This document shows positions 40,471 to 50,429 of a stretch of DNA of 64,000 nt, piece after piece (position 1 is the first letter of the stretch; every line of letters begins with the position of its first letter). Under the pieces are notes generated by a model, which ran no database searches, was not told the DNA's origin, and saw only the letters and a list, made by a program, of their open reading frames with translations. The stretch comes from Henningerozyma blattae CBS 6284 (taxonomy: Eukaryota > Ascomycota > Saccharomycetes > Saccharomycetales > Saccharomycetaceae): assembly GCF_000315915.1 (NCBI RefSeq), contig NC_020186.1, forward strand, positions 186,001 through 250,000. Direction: 5' to 3'. A program made the translations under genes and the position numbers.

Positions 40471-41301
40471 ATGATGAAAGATACAAACTTATCTAAAACA
40501 AATTATACCCAACAGAGTAGAGACTCTATCAACAACTTGACAAAACCTACTTTATATTCCATTTACGATGACGATATCACAAAGACTGCGTCCAATGACC
40601 TGTACGACACAATCAACATGAAATCAAATAAAAATTCATTATTTGGCGATGCACCTTCATCTTCCTCCACATCTTTACTGATCAATTCCTCTTCGCATAA
40701 CTTACACGCCTCCACAACAGATCAATTGTGGAACTCATTCTTAAAGCTACTCATACTCTCCATCTTTGGTATCCTTTACCATGAATTGTCCATCCAATTG
40801 TACGATAATCATGATTTGAAAAGTGGTCTCACTTCAAAACCTTTAAACTTGGGTGTTACCCTTGCACAATCACTAACTCTGGGGATTATCCCCAAGTGGG
40901 TCAGCTACGGGTTTGAAGGGATCTTTTTCGGTCTTTTAATACCTTGTATCGATACTCTATTCCATATCAAGATTAAAAAGCACACCTATTCAAACACTTC
41001 CATCTTAAAGAGTTGTAATGTTCTATTGGGGGTCACTTATGGGATCCGTAAATTAGAATGGTCCTCCTCTCTACAAGCATCAGGCGCATGGGCATTATTG
41101 AATATCATACTTTGGTTATTCTTTGATGGAACCATCTCCATGTTTTTATCATGTGGTGTCATAGGGATATGTTGTTCCACAGTGTGTTGGATTCTAATGG
41201 ATTGGAAATCAGAATTCGGCCAATTGTTATATTTCGTTGATTTCTATTTCTTAGGTTTATTATTATTTGGACAATTGGGTCGTTACCTTTTTAAAGCATA
41301 A
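40471..41301 (+). CDS. NSG1: INSIG-family protein (Nsg1/Nsg2)
   Basis: ER membrane protein that stabilises HMG-CoA reductase (Hmg2) in a sterol-dependent way. The 276-residue protein (S. cerevisiae Nsg1 291, Nsg2 299) has a polar Ser-rich N-terminus of about 85 residues and then about six membrane segments (LLILSIFGILYHELSIQL, ...VSYGFEGIFFGLLIPCIDTLF, LLGVTYGIRKLEWSSSLQASGAW, ALLNIILWLFFDGTISMFL, LLYFVDFYFLGLLLFGQLGRYL). The ITYGIRKLEW-type and ALLN-LWLFFDGT blocks are INSIG hallmarks. Position fits either ohnolog (YHR133C or YNL156C); the neighbouring YHR genes make NSG1 the label of convenience. Confidence 0.92.
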   Translation: MMKDTNLSKTNYTQQSRDSINNLTKPTLYSIYDDDITKTASNDLYDTINMKSNKNSLFGDAPSSSSTSLLINSSSHNLHASTTDQLWNSFLKLLILSIFGILYHELSIQLYDNHDLKSGLTSKPLNLGVTLAQSLTLGIIPKWVSYGFEGIFFGLLIPCIDTLFHIKIKKHTYSNTSILKSCNVLLGVTYGIRKLEWSSSLQASGAWALLNIILWLFFDGTISMFLSCGVIGICCSTVCWILMDWKSEFGQLLYFVDFYFLGLLLFGQLGRYLFKA

Positions 41302-41629
41302 TTAACTTGAAGAAAAAAAAATATCATTAAAAAAAAAACATAAAAATAAAAACCACACATCACACACATAAAACTTTGCTCTCTTAAAGAGCGTATATAT
41401 TATTATTATTATCTTACATACTCCGGTTATATAATCGATATAAAGGCAATAAAATCGGTGCTAACGCAATGTTGCAATTGCAACTGCAAATACAAATGTA
41501 AATGCAGGTGCCAATGACAGTGCAATCGCAAAAAGCAATCGCACTAAAGCAATCGTACCCTAATACAAGGTAAAAGAAAAAAAAATAAAATTATCGTAAT
41601 CAGTTCATTAAAAAAAATATATGTCGTCT
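41302..41629. other. NSG1-IGO2 convergent region
   Basis: 328 bp. It contains a TTATTA run near 41398-41412 and repeated GCAATCGCA-type words at 41480-41560 (GCAATCG three times). No gene is seen. Confidence 0.5.
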
Positions 41630-42010
41630 CTATTTATTAGGTGATCTAGGTGGGGGTCCACTAGAAATACTATCTTTCCTACCTACTGAGTCCCCGGCAC
41701 TACTACTCAACCTTCTCTTAATAATAGATTCTCTTAACCCACTTGGATTTGTAGTCGGTAAATTATTGCTGGAATTCCCAGTAACATCACTTTGTTGTAA
41801 TACCCCTGCTTTCCTCAATGCATAATCCCCACTGTCGAAATATTTCCTCTCTTGCATACGATGCTTAAACAAATCTTTCTTTGATGGCAATTTACCATAC
41901 ATCTTATAAAGTTTCAATTCTTGAGGGGTCAAATGAGAAACATCTACCCCTTCGTCAGCTGCTTTCGTAAGATCTAATTGACTATTTGTAGGTGAAATAT
42001 TGTCTGCCAT
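41630..42010 (-). CDS. IGO2: Endosulfine-family PP2A inhibitor
   Basis: ENSA/ARPP-19 family protein. When phosphorylated by the Rim15 kinase it inhibits PP2A-Cdc55, which protects mRNAs and promotes quiescence entry. The 126-residue protein (S. cerevisiae Igo2 131, Igo1 168) has the invariant FDSGDY motif at residues 58-63, with Ser60 the phosphosite, preceded by TPQELKLYKMYGKLPSKKDLFKHRMQERKY in consecutive blocks. The tail is Ser/Pro-rich and disordered. Length and its neighbours (NSG1, ECM14) favour the IGO2 (YHR132W-A) position. Confidence 0.95.
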   Translation of the reverse strand: MADNISPTNSQLDLTKAADEGVDVSHLTPQELKLYKMYGKLPSKKDLFKHRMQERKYFDSGDYALRKAGVLQQSDVTGNSSNNLPTTNPSGLRESIIKRRLSSSAGDSVGRKDSISSGPPPRSPNK

Positions 42011-42395
42011 TTTCTTATAAGTGATTGCTTATCGGTTTGCTTAATAATCGTTTTTTTTTTCTTATTCTTATATCACCTTTTTCATAAAATATTTTCAAAA
42101 TTAAACTTTGATCAGATTTTTAATAACTTCTAGTGTTTTTCTACTTTTTTTTTTTTTTTTTTTTTTTATTTTTTTAATATCTTACAACTTTTTTTTTTTT
42201 TACATCTCTTACTCTTCTTTTTTTTTACATATCTTTAAACTACCCCTTCTTCCGTTACCCGAACAATCTCCGATATGTTCTTTCAATATTAGATCATAGT
42301 GATAAGAAATCAACGTGGCAGTGTATTACTATTGCTTATCTTGTAAAAAAAAAAACATAAAAAAAATAAATACAAACAACCATCACAAATTGAAG
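42011..42395. other. IGO2-ECM14 divergent promoter
   Basis: 385 bp, with T-runs at 42146-42168 and 42190-42200. No separate gene; in-frame codons upstream of ECM14 (from 42315) are probably not translated. Confidence 0.55.
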
Positions 42396-43718
42396 ATGAA
42401 TTTGTTGTACACTACTCTCATAACATTAACTTTATTAACCACTATACGATGTACAAAAAGTTACTCCCATTATAAAATTATTAGATGTTCCAAAGATTTC
42501 CCCCTACAAAGGGTAGATAGAGATGATTATGAAATTTGGAGTAAGAATTCTAAATTTATAGATTTGATGGTTTGGAAAAATCAAGATTTTAAAGAATGTG
42601 ACTTACTCATTGAAGATTTGGATGAAGCTATTAAGGAATCTTACCCGAAAAATGAAGATCATCTACAAGAATTATATTTAAATATACTAAATTCACCTTC
42701 AGATATCGATGATAAAAATCAAATAAATTTTGAAACTTTTAAAATGGCGCCCGATTTATTTTTCAGAAATTATAGACCTTTGAACGTGATCGATTTATGG
42801 ATTAGATTATTAAATAATACATTCCCAGAACTTGTCACAATAGAAAGAATCGGTAGAACTCATGAAGGTAGACCTCTAGAGGCAATTCATATTTCGTCAA
42901 ATAATCCAGAACTGAATCCAGAAAGGAAAACAATTGTTATTACAGGTGGGATCCATTCACGTGAATGGGTCAGTATTTCTTCAGTTTGTTATATCATGTA
43001 TCAATTATTAACAAGATATGGACTCAAAGAAAATGAGAAATTAACAAGAGAAACGAATTATTTAGATTCCTTAGATTTTTTATTTATCCCAGTTTTCAAT
43101 CCAGATGGCTATGAATATACTTGGACTACTGATCGTCTTTGGAGGAAAAATCGTCAATTAACCCCAATTGAACAATGCCAGGGGATAGATATTGATCATT
43201 CTTTTAATTTCCATTGGGAAACCGGTAACACATCTCCTTGCAATGAAGATTATAGTGGTATTGAACCTATGGAAGCTATGGAAGCTTATTCTTTGAATCA
43301 ATACCTAATTACGAAGAAAAAGGATTATAAAGTTTACGGATATATAGATTTCCATTCATATTCCCAAGAGATTCTTTATCCATACGCTTATTCTTGTGAT
43401 TCATTACCAAGAGATTTCGAGAATTTATTAGAACTATCGTATGGGATTTCAAGAGCCATCCATCTAACTACAAAGAAGAAATATAATGTAGTGGCTGCTT
43501 GTGAAGATAGAGGAAGTGATATTTTACCTGGGATGGGATCAGGAAGTGCATTGGATTTTATGTATCATAATAGAGCATTTTGGGCATTCCAAATCAAATT
43601 AAGAGATAATGGGAATTATGGGTTTTTATTACCTGCCAAGTTCATTGAATCGGTCGGTAAGGATGCATATGCTGCTGTGAAATACTTTTGTGAGTTTATA
43701 TTAAATCCTGATTTATAG
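42396..43718 (+). CDS. ECM14: Inactive metallocarboxypeptidase Ecm14
   Basis: Secreted M14-family protein linked to cell-wall biogenesis. Using the ATG at 42396 gives 440 residues (S. cerevisiae 430) and a signal peptide (MNLLYTTLITLTLLTTIRC). The 27 upstream codons from 42315 would precede this signal and are unlikely to be used. A propeptide-like region is followed by the carboxypeptidase domain with zinc ligands in GGIHSREWVS and in YIDFHSYSQEILYPYAY. The position of the catalytic Glu in active enzymes (FELRDTG) is Lys401 here (FQIKLRDNGNYGFLLP), as in Ecm14 pseudopeptidases. So zinc binding is likely but peptidase activity is not. Confidence 0.95.
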   Translation: MNLLYTTLITLTLLTTIRCTKSYSHYKIIRCSKDFPLQRVDRDDYEIWSKNSKFIDLMVWKNQDFKECDLLIEDLDEAIKESYPKNEDHLQELYLNILNSPSDIDDKNQINFETFKMAPDLFFRNYRPLNVIDLWIRLLNNTFPELVTIERIGRTHEGRPLEAIHISSNNPELNPERKTIVITGGIHSREWVSISSVCYIMYQLLTRYGLKENEKLTRETNYLDSLDFLFIPVFNPDGYEYTWTTDRLWRKNRQLTPIEQCQGIDIDHSFNFHWETGNTSPCNEDYSGIEPMEAMEAYSLNQYLITKKKDYKVYGYIDFHSYSQEILYPYAYSCDSLPRDFENLLELSYGISRAIHLTTKKKYNVVAACEDRGSDILPGMGSGSALDFMYHNRAFWAFQIKLRDNGNYGFLLPAKFIESVGKDAYAAVKYFCEFILNPDL

Positions 43719-44116
43719 TTTTGATACATGTACGTTTATAAACAATTATGTATTCTTAATCATAATAATAATCATAATGAAAATAATAGGAAAAAAAAAA
43801 TAAAAACATAATCATAATGGAATCTATAATCATAATGGAAAGTATAATCATAATGGAATGATATTTTTTTCCCGGCCAATCATTTTAGGAAACACCGAGG
43901 CCGAATAGAAAATCCGGGAAATTCACTGTGGTACGATCCCTGTGAATGTAGATTGTAATCTTATTGAATCAAGTTTACGTAGTGGGTAATTAGTCATTGT
44001 AGCTTCAAAGATCAACAATATGGGGTGAATGTATTATATATCTCTGTATATATACATAAATATTGAAAATTGTTAAAGACTTATCAAAATAAAACTTATA
44101 AACTCAACAAAGAAAT
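43719..44116. other. Intergenic region before the ASI2 candidate
   Basis: 398 bp with the 18-bp repeat listed separately and CCGGCCAATCA at 43872-43882, which contains a CCAAT box. No gene is seen. Confidence 0.5.
43808..43861. repeat. 18-bp tandem repeat, 3 units
   Basis: ATAATCATAATGGAA starts at 43808, 43826 and 43844, each followed by a variable 3-base spacer. Confidence 0.9.
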
Positions 44117-45013
44117 ATGGATAAGGAATTGTTTGAAAAGTTTCTTATTGAAAGTCATAACGAAGAAGTTAAAAGGGAGAAAGAAGCTCGTGAAGCTCGC
44201 GAAGCTAGTAATTTAAGAAGGCAAAGAGAGAATGAGAACCGTCATGGTCATGGAGGGATATTAAATAATCACAATCGATTACCTAACCAAGAGGAATTAC
44301 AACAAGAATTACAAGAAGCTATACGTGATATAATAGAAGAGTTAGAGCTGGAAGGAGGGGGCCGTGTACGCCATCGTCGAGGTCCATTGGGAGGTCATCT
44401 CCATAATAATTTCCGTATACATACCAACAATAACAATAATAATCATAACAATAACAATAATACAAATATTAATCGAGGTCAACACCCTATTTTCCGTCAA
44501 CGTCGGCCATGGTTACGAACATTATTACGTAATCTATTGGTGATTGATTATTTTTTAATTCTAATGATTTTCCCCTTCAGTATGTATAACGTGTTGAGAA
44601 GTGGGTTCAGTTCCATGACATATAGCGATGATGATTTCATTAGTGAAATCATGAATTATATAAAGATTGTCCAAGTGTTTAATTCCAAAAAAGAGCTTAT
44701 GATGATCATGAAGGAGAAGACCCTTTTGGGGAAATTCCATAACATAGTCGTATATTACCTCCAACCTTCTATTGAAACAGTTTTAAAACTGTTTAATTGG
44801 AGTTCAATGGCTCAAGACGAAATTATAATGTTTGCCAAGATTCTCATAAAGATATTAACAGTGAACGCTTATTTGCTATACGGGCTAGGCGGCACAGCTT
44901 ATATCTCCGGTGCAGGATTCTTCTTCACATTATGTTTCATGATCATTGCTATTAAGAGGTACGAAAGCCTGCATAAGATCATTGTGCACGAAGTTGGCCA
45001 TAGTGTGGCATAG
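44117..45013 (+). CDS. ASI2: Inner-nuclear-membrane protein candidate (ASI2-like)
   Basis: A 298-residue protein with a charged, helical N-terminus (EEVKREKEAREAREAS, then LQQELQEAIRDIIEELELEG), an Asn/His-rich linker (residues about 105-118), and membrane segments at about 140-160 (LRNLLVIDYFLILMIFPFSMY) and 245-275 (ILTVNAYLLYGLGGTAYISGAGFFFTLCFMIIA). I do not recognise motifs firmly. The length (S. cerevisiae Asi2 289), the membrane plan and position support ASI2: in the ancestral order IGO1, PGA1 and ASI2 follow one another with ASI2 opposite to IGO1, as here. Asi2 joins Asi1/Asi3 in a nuclear-envelope ubiquitin ligase. Treat as a positional assignment. Confidence 0.6.
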   Translation: MDKELFEKFLIESHNEEVKREKEAREAREASNLRRQRENENRHGHGGILNNHNRLPNQEELQQELQEAIRDIIEELELEGGGRVRHRRGPLGGHLHNNFRIHTNNNNNNHNNNNNTNINRGQHPIFRQRRPWLRTLLRNLLVIDYFLILMIFPFSMYNVLRSGFSSMTYSDDDFISEIMNYIKIVQVFNSKKELMMIMKEKTLLGKFHNIVVYYLQPSIETVLKLFNWSSMAQDEIIMFAKILIKILTVNAYLLYGLGGTAYISGAGFFFTLCFMIIAIKRYESLHKIIVHEVGHSVA

Positions 45014-45925
45014 GGACAACGTTTTACATCACCACATAATAGAGTATCACAGATCATATAATATTATCATCATACATATAATCTCATGCCATAACATATA
45101 ATACCATACATAACATTAGTATCATCATAATCACCGTCAACATAATCATCAACATCAATATCATTATATTATATTATAGTTTAAGTCTGCCACAAAATGC
45201 GTCACATAATGCATAGCATGCATAACGCGCCAGTAAATAAGAATAGAGAACTTGCGTCAGTAAAGAAAATGGCAGACAATGCCCCCCTATTTTTTAAGAG
45301 CCGGGTCAATGTCGGCCGAAACCCCCTCTAGCCAAATTGTCAGTCGGCCGATAACCCGGCTCGAATCGGGAATGCTGATCTGCCCCACTGCGTTCTCGAA
45401 CACGGGCTAAGAGATTCGCGTAGGTGCAAACTAGGAGACTTCTGAGTCTCGTGACATGTTGATGGAGCGAGAATTCATTTGCTTGAGACCTCTTTGTTAA
45501 TGGCTGTAAATCAATAGAATACCCACGTCTATGTCCGCTAATAACATATTCTCTAACATATCCAGTAACAATCTCACTAGCAAATCCATTAGCAAATCCA
45601 CTAGCAAGCCCACTAGCAAACCCACTAACATCCCCACTAGTTCTTGGTGAAACAAATGATGCTCGGAGTCGTAAGGCCATTCTCCTATTGGTCCCAATAC
45701 ACTCCGTGAAAGACCATGCAACCAATCTGCACTACTACGTAATGTAGAAATAATACAGGCACCAACTATCTCATCATGATCTGACTGATATTTCAGGTAG
45801 ATGGCCATTCGTCTTGACTAATCAAGAGGAAATAAAATAGGAGACTATAAATACACAGGTCTATTCTTCAAGACGTTCCTGATTTCACACAGGCCCTTTT
45901 CTTTATTATAGACTGTCTCTATATC
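45014..45925. other. Intergenic region with GC-shifted block
   Basis: 0.9 kb. The stretch 45200-45740 is GC-richer than its surroundings and carries overlapping minus-strand frames of 139 (45306-45725) and 103 codons (45497-45808), plus the 12-bp repeat listed separately. Neither frame has a recognisable product. No LTR or tRNA is seen. Confidence 0.45.
45552..45635. repeat. 12-bp tandem repeat, about 7 units
   Basis: Units related to ACTAGCAAATCC from 45552; the central four (45576-45623) are the best conserved. A 12-bp unit keeps any overlapping frame open, which explains the LVGLLVGLLVDLL-like peptide on the minus strand. Confidence 0.85.
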
Positions 45926-48900
45926 ATGCTGGATGTACCCAACTCTAGGGAACAAAATAATCCCAACACTGTTAACGAGCCTAACGAAACCTCTTCTTCA
46001 CAAGATAGCAACAATTCGGAACAAGATACCATGCCCCATCAAGTAATCGACCAGCCTACACCGGCTAACGATGTTTATACCTGTTTGAAACTGCAGGAAT
46101 CGTCTTCTACATCGTCGTCAGATTCGTTTGTATTGAATGAGAACACTAATACCACAACAACAGCTGTTTGTATGACGGTGTCTCATTTGAGACAGTTTAA
46201 ATTAGGACCAACAACCATAGTTGAGTCTAGTACTAGTGTTTCACCGTTAGACACGATCAATACAAGCTCATTGTCTCCCTTAGAGAAATTAAACACAAAT
46301 ATAACTTCTATACAGACAGGTTCCAATAGTATTAGTCCGGCGAATTCTAATCCTCTATCCAATGAATCTATAGATTCTGCTAGTCCCGTGACCCCTACTT
46401 CACCTATAAAGAATAATTCACTCACTCTTGAGCTTCCTTTAAATATTTCAAATTCTTCCATAAAACGTAATTCCAATACACATTCTCAGAAGGAAAATAA
46501 AAAATTCATCTTTGCATCTAATCCTACGACTCCATTACCATCATCCTCCAAATATATTACAAATGTAACACCTTCCAAATCTACGAGTATTAATCCAAGA
46601 AGAAAAAGTACAACTTCAGATTCAACTGTTGGAACCCCTGGTAAACGTACACTGTCTACTACTACAACTTCTTTACCTTCCACTCCAACTTCACAAAGAA
46701 GAAGAGCCTCTACTCCAGATATATGTCCTCCAACTTCTCCCAGGATTAGAACCACTCCAAGGAAATCTACAGGTGGGACTGTTTATTTTGCAGATGAAGA
46801 AAACACTTTTTTCAAATATATAGATTCAAGACCTTCAGACCCACCTTCATATGATATTACAAATCCAACCGGATCCTCGATCAGGTTTCCGATTTTTGAA
46901 GATTTAACTCCTGTATCTAAATTTCAAAAACCACCAGATTATTTACCTACAGTTCATGAGATTACTCTTGTATCATGTCAATTTGAAAGTTTAACTCCAT
47001 ATGAAAAATATCAAAATAAATTTTGGAAAAATTATATTATGGAAATAAATTCTACTCAATTGAATTTTTTTGAAATAGATCATAATTTAATTAAAATGAC
47101 AAATAATCAAAATTTAATTAGAAATTATAATGATGGTGAAATTTCAAATACTCTTCTCAATACAATCACAAATACAATCACAAAGCCTTCAATACAAACA
47201 CCAGCAACAAATCCACCCACTCATAAACATCATACTCATGGACTAGCTTTATTCAATAATAAATACGCATATCATTTCAATTATACTGACGTAGAACAAA
47301 TCATTTCTATGATTAAAAAAAATCCTCAAAAATACTTAACAAATGATAGATTGATGAAATCATTCACTTTACAATATGCTAAAGTTGGGTTGGCTATTGA
47401 ACAACCTAAAACTTCATACATCTTAAGATTACGTTGTGAACAAGAGCAATTCATTGTTTGGTTCACCACAATAGATGAATTAATCAATTGGTCTACTTTC
47501 ATTAGTATGGGGATCTCAGTATCTTTAGATTTAAATGAAAGAGAATTACCAAAATATAGAGTGGTCCCCGGAAGAAGAAGACGTGATAGAAGACATAGTT
47601 CTACATCAAGGAATTATCGTCATAGATCAAACTCTTATTCTTCCTCGACAACCGCTAATAGAAATAATGGAGATGATGCTAACGATACTCATGATCATAT
47701 TTTGGTAGAGTCAAATATCTCATCTCGTTCTTCAAGTATTAGTGGCAGTGCCACCACTACTACTAATAATAATACTAACGCAGAGTTAGGTAGATCAAAT
47801 TCAAGATCAAGCAATTATAATAGTCATCGTTCTCAGAACTTGAAATCGTTAAATTCTTTCACCAGCACAAGAGATTCTAACCCTTCAAGAAGAAGGAAAT
47901 CTACTGGTGATCAAAAATTAGCTTTTAGTTTTAAACTCAAGTTAAAAAGTTTTTTCGGTACTTCAACAGAATCCTTCCAAACTTCAACTTCAACTTTAAC
48001 TTCTGCTTCAGCTTCAACTAAAAATTTAACTCCTCCAGTTGCAAAGCAAATTAACCCAAAGAATGAATCACCTGCTCTTGTTTCTTCTTCACCTAAGAAG
48101 GTAAAAAATTCTGGAATAAATATTAATAATCCATTCCAATCATCCAAAGAACTGAATTCTGTTGTAGAAGAAGAAGAAGAATTGGAAGTTGAAGGACATG
48201 AGCCAGAACTTGATGAAGATGATGGTTCCATCTTAGCACCACTACCTCCTTCAACATCTAAGTTGAATTTGAATTCGAGTGTTATTCCCAAGAATAGAGC
48301 TAGATCTTCTTCTTTACCATTAGATTCTAGAAGATCTTTAATCTCTAGAGGTTCCCCCACAATCGCAACTTCAAATAAAATTCCTTCAAATGTTAATCCG
48401 ATGACAAACCCATTTTTCAATGGAAGTACATCGTCTAATAATTCAACTATTAACTCAAACGTTTTAAATTCGACGTCTACTGATTTGTGTCGTCAATCTT
48501 CTATTCCATCAGTAACAGTATCTAAAGCTACTGGTCAAACTATAACTGGAACATCAAATTCGACTCTATTTTTAAATAATGGGAATTTGAATGTATCAAA
48601 ATCTCGATCCAATTCTATTTCAGCAGTATTATTTAATGATGCGACTATTAATAGTCCAGATGCAAGTAATTTGAGTATTTCAAGATATAATTCAAATGTT
48701 TCAACTGATTCTTTTATTGTGAATGATAATACATTAGATTTAGAAGAAAATGATTTAAGCGAACCAGGTGAATCATTATCAAATTTTATATCTAATTTGT
48801 CAAATGAAAGTATCGATACCGTAACAAATTTTAGTAATCTTTCACAACCCCCATCAAATACAGAAACAAATTGCAATTTGGATACAATAAATCAAAGTCA

Positions 48901-49579
48901 AGTTCAACTTTCATTATCGAGAGGTACAACTAGTTTAAGAAAAGTTACTTCTATTGATGATGCCTTCGATTATGATTTGTCAGATCAAAGAAATATGCTA
49001 CATCTAACCGAGTCGATTGATAGTAGATATGGTGGTGATCTATTTGAATCTGACTTTAGAACAACAACAGCAACAGTTCCAATTTCAAGGTTAAACTCAA
49101 ATAATGAAAATAATGATCACAATACCAATTCTATTTACTTAAGAGAAGGGTTTTATGATAGTGAAGAAGATGATTATATATATATAGAAAGATTGAACCG
49201 TCGGCAAGGCTCTATACCTAGATCCGTTAGTGGTACTAATATCCCTTATGGCTCTGATGAAGTTAAATGGAACCCTCCAATTAAAGAAGTATCTCGTAAA
49301 AGATTTATAAAAGATTCTTTAAGATGTTTACGAAGCATGCCACCTGATCACAGATATTTAGGTAAATTGGTTTGTAAATCAGTTCCACCTCCGAGGTACG
49401 AAACTAATAATAAAGCGATCCCTTGTGGGTTAAGTTATTTTACCAATACATCAGTTGATGGGAAAGGTAATCAAATTGACTCCAATAAATCTAAAAGAAA
49501 TCATTATGTTAAAACTTATACTGTAGGCCCATCAGGATTACTAAAGCCAAGCATCAAATACACGCAATCATTAATATGA
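45926..49579 (+). CDS. PH-domain protein of the YHR131C/YNL144C pair
   Basis: A 1217-residue, mostly disordered Ser/Asn-rich protein. One folded region at about residues 310-535 looks like the divergent PH domain of S. cerevisiae YHR131C (850) and YNL144C (740): PPSYDITNPTGSSIRFP, EITLVSCQFESLTPYEKYQ, KFWKNYIMEINSTQLNFFEI, SFTLQYAKVGLAIEQPKTSY, LRLRCEQEQFIVWFTTIDEL. The basic stretch RVVPGRRRRDRRH follows it. The C-terminal block LGKLVCKSVPPPRYE and YVKTYTVGPSGLLKPSIKY is also conserved. Many RxxS-like sites suggest kinase regulation. The function is unknown; PH domains usually bind phosphoinositides. It is larger than both yeast relatives because of low-complexity insertions. Confidence 0.9.
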   Translation: MLDVPNSREQNNPNTVNEPNETSSSQDSNNSEQDTMPHQVIDQPTPANDVYTCLKLQESSSTSSSDSFVLNENTNTTTTAVCMTVSHLRQFKLGPTTIVESSTSVSPLDTINTSSLSPLEKLNTNITSIQTGSNSISPANSNPLSNESIDSASPVTPTSPIKNNSLTLELPLNISNSSIKRNSNTHSQKENKKFIFASNPTTPLPSSSKYITNVTPSKSTSINPRRKSTTSDSTVGTPGKRTLSTTTTSLPSTPTSQRRRASTPDICPPTSPRIRTTPRKSTGGTVYFADEENTFFKYIDSRPSDPPSYDITNPTGSSIRFPIFEDLTPVSKFQKPPDYLPTVHEITLVSCQFESLTPYEKYQNKFWKNYIMEINSTQLNFFEIDHNLIKMTNNQNLIRNYNDGEISNTLLNTITNTITKPSIQTPATNPPTHKHHTHGLALFNNKYAYHFNYTDVEQIISMIKKNPQKYLTNDRLMKSFTLQYAKVGLAIEQPKTSYILRLRCEQEQFIVWFTTIDELINWSTFISMGISVSLDLNERELPKYRVVPGRRRRDRRHSSTSRNYRHRSNSYSSSTTANRNNGDDANDTHDHILVESNISSRSSSISGSATTTTNNNTNAELGRSNSRSSNYNSHRSQNLKSLNSFTSTRDSNPSRRRKSTGDQKLAFSFKLKLKSFFGTSTESFQTSTSTLTSASASTKNLTPPVAKQINPKNESPALVSSSPKKVKNSGININNPFQSSKELNSVVEEEEELEVEGHEPELDEDDGSILAPLPPSTSKLNLNSSVIPKNRARSSSLPLDSRRSLISRGSPTIATSNKIPSNVNPMTNPFFNGSTSSNNSTINSNVLNSTSTDLCRQSSIPSVTVSKATGQTITGTSNSTLFLNNGNLNVSKSRSNSISAVLFNDATINSPDASNLSISRYNSNVSTDSFIVNDNTLDLEENDLSEPGESLSNFISNLSNESIDTVTNFSNLSQPPSNTETNCNLDTINQSQVQLSLSRGTTSLRKVTSIDDAFDYDLSDQRNMLHLTESIDSRYGGDLFESDFRTTTATVPISRLNSNNENNDHNTNSIYLREGFYDSEEDDYIYIERLNRRQGSIPRSVSGTNIPYGSDEVKWNPPIKEVSRKRFIKDSLRCLRSMPPDHRYLGKLVCKSVPPPRYETNNKAIPCGLSYFTNTSVDGKGNQIDSNKSKRNHYVKTYTVGPSGLLKPSIKYTQSLI

Positions 49580-50096
49580 AATTAGCATTACTCGCTCGTT
49601 ATTATATCACCCTCTCTCTCTCTCTCTCTGATCTATTAGGCAAATAAATAAAAATTATTATATCTCTTTCAATTTGCAATATTATTTTTTTCAAAGTTTT
49701 TATTTGTTTTTTTGCAATATATTTTTTTAATGTCCCTTTCATGATTATTTTTTACGATATACTATTCCTAATTTTTTTTTACTTTTTCCCCTCATCTCTA
49801 ATCAATATTATATATATATATGATTTGCATTTACTTTCTACTAATTTATTTTGTAATCCCCAGGTCTTTTGTTACGTTCCATGAACAAATTTTATAGATA
49901 TTTTATTTACTTACTTATTTACCTATTTAACTACTAGATTCTCAGAATTCCTTTCCCAAAAAAAAGACTATATTTTGCGTCAACTGCCAAACTATAAAAT
50001 TGGGTCAGATTTAGAATTCAAACTATTATTTAATGAATAGTTTATTACACAAAGTTAAGTCATAATAATCCACAAATAATACGCAGTTTTTCAAGA
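49580..50096. other. Convergent intergenic region
   Basis: 517 bp, T-rich, with a (TC) microsatellite at 49608-49629 and TATATATATA near 49811. MFA2 (YNL145W) might be expected here by synteny, but I find no short frame ending in a CAAX box. Confidence 0.5.
49608..49629. repeat. (TC)n microsatellite
   Basis: About ten CT units just past the stop of the PH-domain gene. Confidence 0.9.
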
Positions 50097-50429
50097 TTAT
50101 GACGACCAAAACGGCAGAGCGAGAGAAGAAAATAGTATTGCAATCCCTAAAATTCTGAATTTATCAAAATTATGAAAGTCATCCGGATCAAACTCTACTG
50201 GACCAATCAACGATGATAATTCTTTTTCCTTTGAGTTATGAACTGTGTTTTGTGAATATTTTACAAATAGCAAATATAACTTGTTATAAAAAGGAGACAG
50301 TAGCTTCAAAAATGATATAGCTAAAACTATTAAATAAATTAAGAAAAATGTATATTTGATAGCCAATGAGACTAAATTAATTTTATGTGATTGTTTAGGA
50401 GATGTATTCATTATAGGTTTAAAATGCAA
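50097..50429 (-). CDS. Small two-span membrane protein of unknown function
   Basis: 110 residues, or 104 if the second Met (50411) is used. Two hydrophobic segments are visible: YTFFLIYLIVLAISFLKLL at about residues 27-45 and RILGIAILFSSLALPFW near the C-terminus. They are joined by a polar loop with LSSLIGPVEFDPDDFHNFD. I do not recognise the family. In the ancestral order YNL146W (about 100 residues, reported at the ER) lies between LSM7 and YNL144C on this strand, so it is the positional candidate. The coherent membrane plan suggests a real gene. Confidence 0.55.
   Translation of the reverse strand: MHFKPIMNTSPKQSHKINLVSLAIKYTFFLIYLIVLAISFLKLLSPFYNKLYLLFVKYSQNTVHNSKEKELSSLIGPVEFDPDDFHNFDKFRILGIAILFSSLALPFWSS

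Noticed and set aside
45345..45375. CCCGGCTCGAATCGGG resembling a tRNA T-arm
   Set aside because: The stem is only four pairs with an 8-base loop, and no cloverleaf can be built on either strand.
46183..46755. Minus-strand frames opposite the PH-domain gene
   Set aside because: Antisense shadows of Ser/Thr-rich coding sequence.
49580..50096. Search for the a-factor gene MFA2 expected by synteny
   Set aside because: No short minus-strand frame ending in a CAAX motif was found.
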